Both the position numbers and the translations under genes were made by a program. A model generated the notes under the pieces. The model had not been told where the DNA came from. It searched no databases and was given only the letters and a program-made list of their open reading frames with translations. This document shows, one piece after another, positions 16,930 to 25,800 of a stretch of DNA of 64,000 bases. Origin of the DNA: Cohnella panacarvi Gsoil 349 (GTDB lineage: Bacteria > Bacillota > Bacilli > Paenibacillales > Paenibacillaceae); contig NZ_KI911563.1 of the NCBI RefSeq assembly GCF_000515335.1, positions 4,477,233-4,541,232 on the forward strand, in the 5' to 3' direction. The stretch's first letter is position 1; each line of letters begins with the position of its first letter.

Positions 16930-17755
16930 ATGAGACATCGGCTCGATTATTTAGACCATCTTAGAACCGCCCTCACGGTTCTAGTTCTTGTATTCCACAC
17001 TTCAATCGCATACGGGGGAGCGGGTTCATGGATTCTCGAGGACGTCGATAAAAGCGAACTGAATGCGACGATCATCCTCTTTACGATTTTCACGGCGGTT
17101 TGCCAAGCCTTTTTCATGGGCCTTTTCTTCTTCTTGACAGCCTACTTCATCCCGGCTTCGTACGATCGCAAGGGCGCGGCGAAGTTGAGTATGTCTGGAG
17201 CTTCAAGCGAACGTTCTTCGGTCCGGCTTGGTTTCTGGAGGCTTCGATCTACTTCACGCTGTTCTATGCGCTTTATCGACTGATCGCCGGCAAAGTCTCC
17301 CGCCAACCGAAACTCCTCCCGTTTCCGTCCGGAGCCCGTTTGCGGCTCGTCTACCCGACGGGCGAAGGACCGCTCGATCTGCAACTCGGCTATTTTCCTT
17401 CTTACATCGCGCTATTCGTCGCAGGGATTATCGCTTCGAAGGCGGAGTAAATCTCCAAGCGTTGAGTTATGCGCTTTGGGAGCCTCTGGTCTGCATCGGC
17501 ATCGTCATTGCGCTGCTTGCTTGGTTTCAACGCCAGTTCAATTCGACCGGTCGATTCGGCAAGTGGATGTCTAACCATGCTTATACCGTCTATCTCATTC
17601 ATCCGCCCGCCATCGTCGGCTGGACGGTATTTTTTCGCGGAGTCGGACTCCCGCCGTTCGTCAAGTGGGTGATCGTGTCGGTTTTAAGCGTCTGCGTTTG
17701 TTTCGCGGCCGCGAGCTTGATTCGCGCTATACCGGGCGCTAAGCGCGTGTTGTGA
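16930..17755 (+). pseudogene. Acyltransferase 3 family membrane protein, broken by frameshifts and internal loss
   Basis: Three overlapping frames together read as one acyltransferase-3 (OafA/NodX-like) membrane protein. Frame 1 (from ATG 16930, good RBS AAGGAGACG) gives RLDYLDHLRTALTVLVLVFH and TM segments up to FIPASYDRKGAAK. A second frame continues YVWSFKRTFFGPAWFLEASIYF and FPSYIALFVAGIIASKAE. A third continues from LQALSYALWEPLVCIG through NHAYTVYLIHPP to the stop. The shifts fall near 17190-17200 and 17440-17455. The reconstructed length (~275 codons) is well short of the usual ~350-390, so a central segment is also missing. It retains the catalytic-type His in VFHTS but is very likely non-functional. 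A sequencing error could explain one shift but not the missing part. Confidence 0.8.
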
Positions 17756-17791
17756 TGGAAGTCGCGGGCGAACGCTCGACGCGTAACAATC

Positions 17792-17820
17792 GGACGCCAA
17801 CCTTTTGGCGTCCTTTTTAT
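17792..17820 (+). terminator. Rho-independent terminator
   Basis: A perfect 9-bp stem GGACGCCAA / TTGGCGTCC with a CCTT loop and a TTTTT tract, just after the acyltransferase remnant. The AT-rich accessory region starts right after it. Confidence 0.85.
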
Positions 17821-17956
17821 TCGCCTCATCATATTGTTGATTAGGACGTATGAAGGATAAATGCTTATATCTGGCGAAAATAGGTGATGACTTAGCCCGC
17901 AGCAAGAACGCTGTCTAGTAGCTCAGGAGTAATCATACGGATAGGAGAGATAGATA

Positions 17957-19759
17957 TTGAAAACACAAAAGTACAGCGTAAATCAGCATCTGATCGAAAC
18001 GGTTCTGGCCTGGGTAAAGTCCGGTGAAATCGCCATTCCGGAAATTCAACGTCCATTCGTTTGGGACGCGACCAAAGTACGCGATTTAATGGATTCCTTA
18101 TACCAGGGTTATCCAGTGGGGTATATTATCGCATGGAGAAATCCTAATGTTAAATTAAAAGACGGTTCGCAATCCGCTGGCAAAAAGATATTAATCGACG
18201 GACAACAGAGGGTAACAGCTTTAACTGCGGCGATATTAGGACAGCCGGTCGTGAACCAGGATTATCGGAAAGTAAAAATAAAAATCGCATTTAATCCAAT
18301 GGATGAAAATGGGAAGTTCGAAGTCTTCAATACGGCTATTGCTAAAGATTCCGTCTGGATACCCGATATTTCCGAAATATTCTCTTCATCCGTCGACCTT
18401 TATGATTTCGTCGAAGATTATTGCAAACGAAACCCGAATGCGGTTAATCGCGAAATCTTCAAGAAGTTCGACCATTTAAAAAAGATTATTTCCAAGCAAA
18501 TCGGTTTGATTGAATTGGACTCCGATTTGGACATCGAAACCGTTACGGAAATATTCATACGAATTAACTCTAAAGGAGTCGCGTTGAGCCAAGCCGATTT
18601 CGCGATGTCAAAGATCTCGGTTAATGAGCAATACAACGGCCCCATTCTGCGGAAATGCATTGATTACTTCTGTCATCTTGCGATCGCTCCGGAATTTTGG
18701 ACGCAAATCAAAGAGACGGATCATGATTTTGCTGCCTCTCCATATTTTCATAAAATCAGTTGGATGAGCAAGGAGAAAGATGATTTATACGACCCTGACT
18801 ATACCGACTTGCTAAGAGTAGCTTTCACTTCACAATTTAACAGGGGTAAGCTGGCGGATTTGGTGAGTTTATTGTCGGGACGGAATTTCGAGACCCGAAC
18901 ATACGAAGATGAAATTGCCAAACAGTCTTTTGAGAAGTTGGAACAAGGGATCGTTTCCTTCGTCAATGAGAACAACTTCAAATCCTTTATCATGATCATT
19001 AAATCAGCCGGGTTTATTTCTCCCGATCTTATCCGTTCTAAGAACGCAATCAATTTCGCTTACATTCTATATTTGAAATTGAAACGGTTAGGGCATAATC
19101 CTGCGGATATCGAATCCTACGTTCGCCGTTGGTTTGTTATGTCAATATTGACCGGCAGATATTCGGGATCTCCGGAAAGCTCATTCGACTATGATATTCG
19201 TCAAATCGCGAGTAGGCCGTTCAAGGAAGTTATCGAGGCTGAAGAGGCTGGGCGACTTTCTTCTGCTTTTTGGGAAGTTACTTTAGTGCAACAGCTAGAG
19301 ACTTCAGTTGCTAGCAGCCCTTATTTTAACGTTTTCTTGGCGGCGCAAGTCAAAGGTGCGGACAAAGGTTTTCTATCTAAAGATATTACTGTTGCGGACA
19401 TGATCAATCACAAAGGAGATATTCATCATATATTCCCTCGTGATTACTTGAAAAAGAATGGATTAAGTAAAATTCAATACAACCAAATTGCGAATTATGT
19501 TTATATGCAATCCGAAATCAATATTAAGGTAGGTAATAAGCCGCCGAGTCAATATTTGCGAGAGGTTGAACAGCAATGTACGACAGGAATGCTAAAGTAC
19601 GGTGGCATTCAAGATCGCAATGAGTTGCTGGCCAATTTGGAAACAAGTTGCGTCCCTCCGGACATTATGACTATGAGTCTTCAAGATTATCCGGACTTTT
19701 TGAAACAACGCCGCATACTTATGGCAAAGAAAATACAAAAATATTATTTCAATTTGTAG
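17957..19759 (+). CDS. DUF262-DUF1524 family protein (GmrSD-like, probable modified-DNA restriction)
   Basis: 600 residues, TTG start behind GGAGAG. The N-terminal DUF262 (ParB/Srx-like) domain shows [22 protein letters not shown] near residue 25 and [16 protein letters not shown] near 80; DGQQR is the family's nucleotide-binding hallmark. The C-terminal part has a DUF1524-like HNH motif, [15 protein letters not shown], near residue 487, followed by [10 protein letters not shown]. This fused S+D layout is that of GmrSD-type type IV restriction enzymes, which cut glucosylated or otherwise modified phage DNA using nucleotide hydrolysis. Substrate specificity cannot be read from sequence. AT-rich composition compared with the eCIS and core genes suggests transfer. 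It stands alone, without a methylase or partner, and an IS3 element lies directly after it. Confidence 0.8.
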   Translation: MKTQKYSVNQHLIETVLAWVKSGEIAIPEIQRPFVWDATKVRDLMDSLYQGYPVGYIIAWRNPNVKLKDGSQSAGKKILIDGQQRVTALTAAILGQPVVNQDYRKVKIKIAFNPMDENGKFEVFNTAIAKDSVWIPDISEIFSSSVDLYDFVEDYCKRNPNAVNREIFKKFDHLKKIISKQIGLIELDSDLDIETVTEIFIRINSKGVALSQADFAMSKISVNEQYNGPILRKCIDYFCHLAIAPEFWTQIKETDHDFAASPYFHKISWMSKEKDDLYDPDYTDLLRVAFTSQFNRGKLADLVSLLSGRNFETRTYEDEIAKQSFEKLEQGIVSFVNENNFKSFIMIIKSAGFISPDLIRSKNAINFAYILYLKLKRLGHNPADIESYVRRWFVMSILTGRYSGSPESSFDYDIRQIASRPFKEVIEAEEAGRLSSAFWEVTLVQQLETSVASSPYFNVFLAAQVKGADKGFLSKDITVADMINHKGDIHHIFPRDYLKKNGLSKIQYNQIANYVYMQSEINIKVGNKPPSQYLREVEQQCTTGMLKYGGIQDRNELLANLETSCVPPDIMTMSLQDYPDFLKQRRILMAKKIQKYYFNL

Positions 19760-19839
19760 AACTCGCAATGATGTGAACAGTCGAAAGCCACCACCCCTTA
19801 TTTGGTCAAGACCCCATTTAGCGGACAATGAAAAAACAC

Positions 19840-20724
19840 CTAAGCAACAAACTGGCGTCGGTACTCAACCGGCGTCATTTTTTTAAGTCTTCTTTGCGGT
19901 CGAGAATGGTTATAAAACGCAATATAAGTTTCGATTCGCCTTTGTGCCTCTTCAACGCTTCGTATATCATAGAGGTAGAGCCCTTCCGTTTTGAGATGCG
20001 AGAAGAAGCTCTCCATTGAGGCGTTGTCATGACAATTGCCTCGGCGTGACATGCTGATTTGGGCGCCAACCTTTGGCAGCATGTCGTGGTATGCATAGGA
20101 CGTGTACTGGAATCCTTGATCGCTGTGAACGATCAATCCAGACATGTCCTTTTGCTTTTCAAAGGCCTTCTCGAATGTCCGCAAGACGAGTTGGTTGTCG
20201 TTACGTAAGTCCATATGATGAGCGACGATTTCATTATTGAATAAATCTTTAACGACCGATAAATATAGCCAGGTATCCGCCACTCGAACCTGAGTGACAT
20301 CTGTGACCCATTTTCGATTGGGCATGTTGGCTTGAAAGTCTCGCTTTAACAGATTCTCCACGACGCGCCCACCGACTGTTGACCCGTAGTTACAGCGGTA
20401 CTTACGCCGGATTTTAGAACGTATCCCGAGCTCCTGCATTAGACGTAGAACTTTCTTATGGTTAACCCATATTCCCTGTTCTTGAAAAAGGAAAAGCTGA
20501 AGCTGCCTATACCCGTATTTACCGTCATACTTCGTATATAAGGCCTGGATTCTTGCTTTGAGATCCCTATCTCGACTAGCCCCCTTACGCGCTAAATAGG
20601 CGTAGTAACCACTGCGCGAAACCTTAAATGCTTTGCAAAGCTCACTTACCGCATACCACTCTGACGCCTGCTCAATGGCCCTGTACTTTCGACGCACACC
20701 TCCCGCATCCAGATTTCCAAACAC
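19840..20724 (-). CDS. IS3-family transposase OrfB (DDE integrase catalytic part)
   Basis: About 294 residues of the rve integrase superfamily. It has an N-terminal HTH_21-like region (VSRSGYYAYLARKG) and a DDE core: MPNRKWVTDVTQV (first Asp), GLIVHSDQGFQYTS (second Asp) and GNCHDNASMESFFSHLKTE (Glu), ending with YNHSRPQRRLKKMTPVEYR. All three catalytic residues are present. The GTG start overlaps OrfA. The product is probably made as an OrfAB fusion by -1 frameshifting at the A6G site rather than by independent initiation. Confidence 0.9.
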   Translation of the reverse strand: MFGNLDAGGVRRKYRAIEQASEWYAVSELCKAFKVSRSGYYAYLARKGASRDRDLKARIQALYTKYDGKYGYRQLQLFLFQEQGIWVNHKKVLRLMQELGIRSKIRRKYRCNYGSTVGGRVVENLLKRDFQANMPNRKWVTDVTQVRVADTWLYLSVVKDLFNNEIVAHHMDLRNDNQLVLRTFEKAFEKQKDMSGLIVHSDQGFQYTSYAYHDMLPKVGAQISMSRRGNCHDNASMESFFSHLKTEGLYLYDIRSVEEAQRRIETYIAFYNHSRPQRRLKKMTPVEYRRQFVA

Positions 20725-20990
20725 TTTTTTAGCATTTCATTTTCCCGTATCAAGCTTTGTAAGTGTCGATCTTGGTTGATGTATTCTGTTTTTCGGCCAC
20801 GCCGATCCAATAACCCGAACTGCCCCAAGTTCCGATACTTCCGCATCCATTTTTTCATGCGATCTTGATCTGCAATCCCCAAATGTTCATTGATCTGACG
20901 ATAAGTCCAACCTTCCTCAACATGGAGGCGAATTGCCTCTACTTTAACCTCATGCGTGTATCGCTTGAACTTCTGCCCCTTAACAGCCAT
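20646..20990 (-). CDS. IS3-family transposase OrfA (helix-turn-helix)
   Basis: 114 residues with the start KGQKFKRYTHEVKVEAIRLH and the HTH region GWTYRQINEHLGIADQDRMKKWMRKYR, followed by a leucine-zipper-like stretch (HLQSLIRENEMLKKCLE). OrfA binds the IS ends and oligomerises. The 3' end overlaps OrfB in the -1 frame. Confidence 0.9.
   Translation of the reverse strand: MAVKGQKFKRYTHEVKVEAIRLHVEEGWTYRQINEHLGIADQDRMKKWMRKYRNLGQFGLLDRRGRKTEYINQDRHLQSLIRENEMLKKCLEIWMREVCVESTGPLSRRQSGMR
20724..20730 (-). other. Programmed -1 frameshift slippery site (A AAA AAG)
   Basis: On the minus strand OrfA reads CTA AAA AAG TGT; slipping by -1 at A_AAA_AAG enters the OrfB frame AAA AAA GTG TTT. The heptamer and its place inside the overlap match the known IS150/IS3 fusion mechanism. 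Confidence 0.75.
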
Positions 20991-21096
20991 AAAAAATGCA
21001 CCCCCTAGAATTCATCGGATAAACCAGGGGTTTTTCCAATGTCCATTCTAAGGGGTGCACTCTATATTAAGGCTGGTGGCTTTCTTTCATGTGCTA

Positions 21097-21609
21097 CTCA
21101 CCGCTTCGCCTTATAAAACTCGTGATACAGCTTCATCAGCGCTCTCTTCTCGATGCGCGACACGTACGACCGCGAAATCCCGAGCTCCCGCGCGATCTCG
21201 CGCTGCGTCCGTTCGTCTCCGCCTCCGTCTAAGCCGAACCTTCCCCGAATCACTTCCTGCTCGCGGTCGTCCAGAATATCGAGATTGCGGTAAATTTTGC
21301 TCTTCTCGATCTTCAACTGGACTTTCTCCACGACTTCGTCGGGTTCGGTCCCCAGTATATCTTGAAGCGTAATCTCGTTCCCCTCTTTGTCCGTTCCAAT
21401 CGGATCATGCAGCGACACGTCCTTTTTCGTCTTTTTCAAAGACCGTAAATGCATGAGAATCTCGTTCTCTATACACCTTGCCGCGAACGTCGCCAGCTTC
21501 GTCCCTTTGCCCATTTGGAAGCTTTCGATCGCTTTGATCAGGCCGATCGTGCCGATCGAGATCAAATCTTCCAGGTCTTCGCCGGTGTTGTCGAACTTCT
21601 TGACGATGT
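21097..21609 (-). pseudogene. sigK: Truncated 3' copy of sigK (left arm of a 513-bp direct repeat)
   Basis: 513 bp match 29099-29611 with only two differences (21316 A versus 29318 G; 21422 C versus 29424 T), both silent. The copy encodes sigK from about codon 64 ([17 protein letters not shown]) to the natural stop, but has no sigma region 1/2 N-terminus, start codon or sporulation promoter. A reading frame continues by chance through the junction into unrelated DNA up to 21763; I do not treat that as a gene. The junction at 21609/21610 marks one boundary of the 7.5-kb island. Confidence 0.92.
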
Positions 21610-21761
21610 AAACACGAACCGATGTAAGGAGGGGGTGCGGTTGGTGTTTACGGGGGTGTTGGTGCGGTGAGGCTGTCTGAACGATTGTGGACGTGTTTTG
21701 GTGTAGTGTTATTGTGATATAATTGACGATAACATGGATGAGGATTGGACGGTGATTGGCC

Positions 21762-21938
21762 ATGAATCAGATTCAAGATCTGAAAAAATTAATCAAACTC
21801 ACAGGTGATCGCGCGAAGCTTGATGCTAAAGCTAATGGTACCTATATCGTCTATAAAACGGATCAAGGTCAAATTGTCAAAGAGTACAACAACGGAGATA
21901 TTATTCCCATCGAAGATAAGGATTTCACCCATGAGTGA
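21762..21938 (+). CDS. Small protein preceding a zeta-like kinase, possible antitoxin
   Basis: 58 residues from ATG 21762. It begins [27 protein letters not shown], a predicted helix, then [24 protein letters not shown], a beta hairpin. It overlaps the next gene by 8 bases (ATGAGTGA), so the two are translationally coupled. A possible -10 TATAAT lies at 21718-21723 with only a weak -35. Small proteins coupled to zeta/AAA_33 kinases often act as antitoxins, as in epsilon/zeta or PezA/PezT, but this one has no recognised epsilon or HTH features. Function is inferred from arrangement. Confidence 0.6.
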   Translation: MNQIQDLKKLIKLTGDRAKLDAKANGTYIVYKTDQGQIVKEYNNGDIIPIEDKDFTHE

Positions 21939-22515
21939 TCCTTCAGCAATCATGTTTGTATTTGCTGGAAACAACGGAAGCGGAAAGAGTACTATCCGTA
22001 ATTTGATTGTGGATCGACTTGGGATCGGCGTTAATATAGATCCCGATGCTTTGGCAAGAAGAATCGATTCTGTTAATCCAGAAGGTCGGAAAGTATCGGC
22101 GGGAAAAGAAGCCATTAAGCTAGCCAGGGATTGCATTCGTTACAAACGTGATTTTTCAGTCGAAACAACATTGGCTGGCGGAAACGCGATTCGCCATATG
22201 CAAGAAGCTAAGGCAAGTGGGTTTGAAATCACCATGTTTTATGTCGGACTTGGTGATTATCGATTGAATATAGAGAGAGTTGCAGCTCGCGTTAAGAATG
22301 GTGGGCATCACATTGCTTCCGAAGACATAATAAGGCGGCATGAGACGTCTCTTCGGAATTTACTTACTCATCTTCATTTGATTGACCACCTAATCGTTAT
22401 TGACAATAGTGAAACTTATGGTGAAATTGTGCTTGAGGCTGACTATGGCAAGATAACAGCACGAGCTGTACTCATTCCGCAATGGGTTGAATTGATTGAG
22501 CAGCAGTTAAAATGA
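21931..22515 (+). CDS. Zeta-toxin/AAA_33-like P-loop kinase
   Basis: 194 residues from ATG 21931, chosen for the coupling overlap with the upstream small gene rather than the earlier open frame. Walker A AGNNGSGKSTI is near residue 12; NIDPDALARR near residue 36 and FSVETTLAG near residue 76 match the zeta-family substrate region (Asp/Glu and Thr contacts to UDP-sugars in characterised zeta toxins). A lid-type Arg pair lies in RLNIERVAARVKNGGHHI, followed by IIRRHETSLRNL. Zeta toxins phosphorylate UDP-N-acetylglucosamine derivatives and block wall synthesis; many shorter AAA_33 homologues have unknown substrates, so toxicity is not assured. It is the first cargo operon inside the sigK-flanked island. 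Confidence 0.75.
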   Translation: MSDPSAIMFVFAGNNGSGKSTIRNLIVDRLGIGVNIDPDALARRIDSVNPEGRKVSAGKEAIKLARDCIRYKRDFSVETTLAGGNAIRHMQEAKASGFEITMFYVGLGDYRLNIERVAARVKNGGHHIASEDIIRRHETSLRNLLTHLHLIDHLIVIDNSETYGEIVLEADYGKITARAVLIPQWVELIEQQLK

Positions 22516-22865
22516 GGGGTAGATTAACATGCAAAATGAGTATCTACCTATTCATATTAATTATGAGACAGCTAAACTAATTGTGGAAACATGCTGAATT
22601 TGAAAACACCTAAGGGAAGAAAGCAATTTGTTAAAGACGGTATTAAGGTTGCCAGCGAAGTCAAAAGGATGGAGGATTAAATCCTGTTCCTGCAAAGATA
22701 AACAATGAGTGATTCCAAATAAATGCACCAAACACCAGTTCCCTGACAATTACCAGTCAGGGAACTTTGCTATTCTTTACTTAATTCCTATGCAGGATAA
22801 TGCTGGGATTTATCGAAAACATAGGATATTCGATCTATATCGTTTGACTTTTGGGGGTTTAAGAC
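22516..22865 (+). other. Intergenic stretch with two tiny open frames, probably remnants
   Basis: After the kinase gene, ATG 22529 opens 22 residues (MQNEYLPIHINYETAKLIVE...) and ATG 22591, in another frame, opens 29 residues (MLNLKTPKGRKQFVKDGIKV...). Together they read like pieces of a decayed small gene, but neither has a convincing RBS. A hairpin at 22737-22766 follows. The last 90 bases lead into the helicase gene, whose ATG has GGGGG 8 bases upstream. I see no further gene. Confidence 0.4.
22737..22775 (+). terminator. Hairpin terminator after the kinase operon
   Basis: A perfect 11-bp stem AGTTCCCTGAC / GTCAGGGAACT with an 8-base loop, followed by a weak T-rich run (TTGCTATTCTTT). It separates the kinase pair from the helicase gene. 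Confidence 0.7.
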
Positions 22866-25800
22866 ATGGACACAAACACCTTTGATGCTGCGAAGAAAAA
22901 GCTAATTCAAATTTATTCATACCTGCAATCCCTTAATCAGCTGCGGAACCCGGTGAAGAAATCGATTGATGATCAGCTCTGGAAGCTTTGGTTCGGTGAT
23001 CTGCCGAAATATCACGATATTGAATGTGACTTTATGGAGCATATAAACGCAGCGGATGTCGGGCAGAAACCGGTGGAAACGTATCTGACGGTTAGAAGAC
23101 CTATTCTAACTGTTTGTCCTGAACCCCCTGAGGTTGTGGTTGATTGGTTAAAGCCTGGATGGCAGAAATTTGAAAGAGAACCTGAGCTATTCGATCCTAC
23201 GGAACCTGCTGAGGAAGAAAATATAGATCAGCTGGAACGTTTTCACAATGATGAATACCGTGTAGAGATGTTCCATGAATGGATTAGGGAACGGGCGAGC
23301 TGGAAGCAGAAGGAGATGCCTGCCCGGGAAACTTTGAAGATTTTTGAACGCTTGTACGCCCTCAATGCCACTATAGAGCGTGAGCAAGAGCAAGTTGAAC
23401 TCATACTTGGTGATGGGATTCTCAATTGGACATTCTCGAAATCAGAACGAATTCACCATCCAATTTTACTGCAAAAGGTGAAGTTGTCATTTGATCCTTC
23501 CATACCTGAATTTACTCTCTCCGCAATTGAAGAGGGAGGCGTATTTTACAGTGCACTATTTCGAGATATGGAAGAAGTTCGTGCCAATACAGTAAGAGCG
23601 TGCAATGAAGAACTGGAACAGTCGTCTTGTGGCCCTTTGGATCAACAGCCTACAGATGAGTATTTGACCCGTGTCGCGAGCTTGCTGTCAGCCAACGGGA
23701 GGTTTTTCTCATTTGGTGAACATGCGCCGAATAAACTAGACCTTCAAAATCCGATTATTACCCGCAATCCTGTATTGTTCCTGCGGAGGCGATCGCTAGG
23801 TTTTGCTCAGGCTTTGGAAAGTATACTAATCCATCTTGAGGGAACTCAATCGCTTCCTGAAGCGGTAACAGGCATTACAGGGATCGATCTCCAGGATAAA
23901 CCTGCTGAGAAGAATTGGGATACTCCATCGCTTGATGTTAATGGTGAAGATGAGGAAATCTATTTTACCAAGGAGGCGAATTCCGAACAACTGGACATAG
24001 CCTTTAAGATTCGAAAGTACGGCTCGGTCTTGGTGCAAGGTCCTCCAGGTACTGGCAAGACACACACGATTGCAAACTTGATTGGGCATCTACTTGCCGA
24101 AGGGAAGAGCATTCTCGTAACCAGCCATACTTCAAAAGCGCTTCAAGTGCTTCGGGATAAAGTAGTCGAGCCTTTACAAGGGCTATGCGTAAGTGTAATA
24201 CAAGAAGAGATTGGGAATCAGCAGATGGACCAGTCGATTGATGTGATTACCGAGCGACTCAGTTCAATTAATCCGTCCTCTCTTGCTGAACGAATCTTGA
24301 GGTTGGGCGGACTTCGTAAACAGCTTCTCACAGAGATCCGTCAGATTAATCAGGATTTACGAACTATACGGGAAAATGAATATGCACCTATTGTGTTTCA
24401 GGGGCAATCGTTTAACCCGTCTGACGCGGCGAGGTTGGTCCATGACAAAGAGGAGCTCCTGGCATTCATCCCGGGTGATATTTTATTAGGTGTTGGGTTG
24501 CCTCTGAATGAAGAGGAGTTAGGAGCCTTATATCTTAGTAATAAGGTAATCGCTTTGGATGAGGAGGCGGAACTATCTTCATTAACATTACCTCTCAATC
24601 TGCTTCCTGATCCGAATCAATTTGCCGAATGGGTCACTGAATATGACCAACTTTCTTCAAGTCCCAAAGAATTACATCAACCATTCTTGAACACCTTTAT
24701 GGCTGTTGACAATGAGTTCTTATCCGAGTTGTTAAGAGTAACTATTGCACAGGTAAGTAAGTTTTCCGCGGGGGAAGTTTGGAAGTTGGTTATCATCGCG
24801 AATGGTGGTATAGAAGATAATCCATCATCTGTATGGCAAGAGCTCCTCATGGAAATAGAGGGACTCATGGAACGATATGCGGAAGCCAAAACGGCTGGCT
24901 ACAGATACGCGATATCAATATCCGAAGAGAGTCAGGAATTGCAACAACTCGAAGAAACCGTGATCGAAATGATTGCCTATTTGAAAGCGGGTAGAAAACT
25001 GGGTAAGATCCAGTTTCTTCTCCATCCCAAATGGTCCCGTACGACGAAGCATATCCAGGTCAACGGAGCCGCACCAGCAGATATAGAGCAGCTTGAAGCA
25101 GTTCTTTCCATATTACGGCACCGGATCAAGCAACAATTACTATTAGCACGTTGGGAAAGACAAGTGTCAGCTGTTGGAGGAATGCCTGTAGGTGCATTCG
25201 GTAATGAGCCGGAGTTACTACTTCCTCAGCTTAAAATACAACTGGAGCAGCTCTTGACTTGGAAACAAACCATGCGTGAGACCGTTCAATCTCAGTGGGA
25301 ACAGATAGGATTCTACTGGGATAGGTTCATCGCGTCCAAAGATATGGACTTGATTCCTTATGCGGAAGTTCTTCATCTGAAATCAATGATTGAATCGGAA
25401 TTGCCGGCGATTGTTGAATCCGTAATTAACGAATGGAAGTGGCAGTCGATCCAGAATCAATGGACGAGGCTGGCTGAACTCCTTGTCGATTATCAAACCT
25501 TAACCAGTCCAACCATCGATGGCATTTTGCAGGCCATAAAGAACAAGGATGTGTCATCTTATACCTCTTGCTATAATCAATTGTCCTATTTATGGGGTAA
25601 GGTTGAGGTCTGGCGCCAGCGGAATCATTCGTTAATAAAGTTAGAAGAAGCAGCGCCGAATTGGGCGAAAGCGATTCGAAACCGAGAGGGAATACACGCT
25701 TCTGCTGAATTATTTTTTGAAGCTCATAAAGCTTGGCTCATCAAGCAACTTGAAGGTGAGTTAGACCGAAGACAAGGGCTGTCTCCTGTGCGACTACAGC

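Larger units (their letters stand above)
19783..21084 (-). mobile_element. IS3-family insertion sequence (IS150-like), apparently complete
   Basis: The element is bounded by imperfect terminal inverted repeats: GAAAGCCACCACC at the left (19783) and the complement of GGCTGGTGGCTTTC at the right (21071-21084). It contains two overlapping leftward reading frames with a slippery A6G site, the standard IS3 arrangement. I could not find a clear target-site duplication, so the exact ends are uncertain by a few bases. It separates the DUF262 gene from the truncated sigK copy. Both reading frames are intact, so it may still be active. Confidence 0.88.

Noticed and set aside
21098-21763. 221-codon frame containing the sigK C-terminus with a new N-terminus
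   Set aside because: The upstream ~50 codons come from unrelated junction DNA, start opposite another gene and have no RBS or sigma features; the frame is open by chance.
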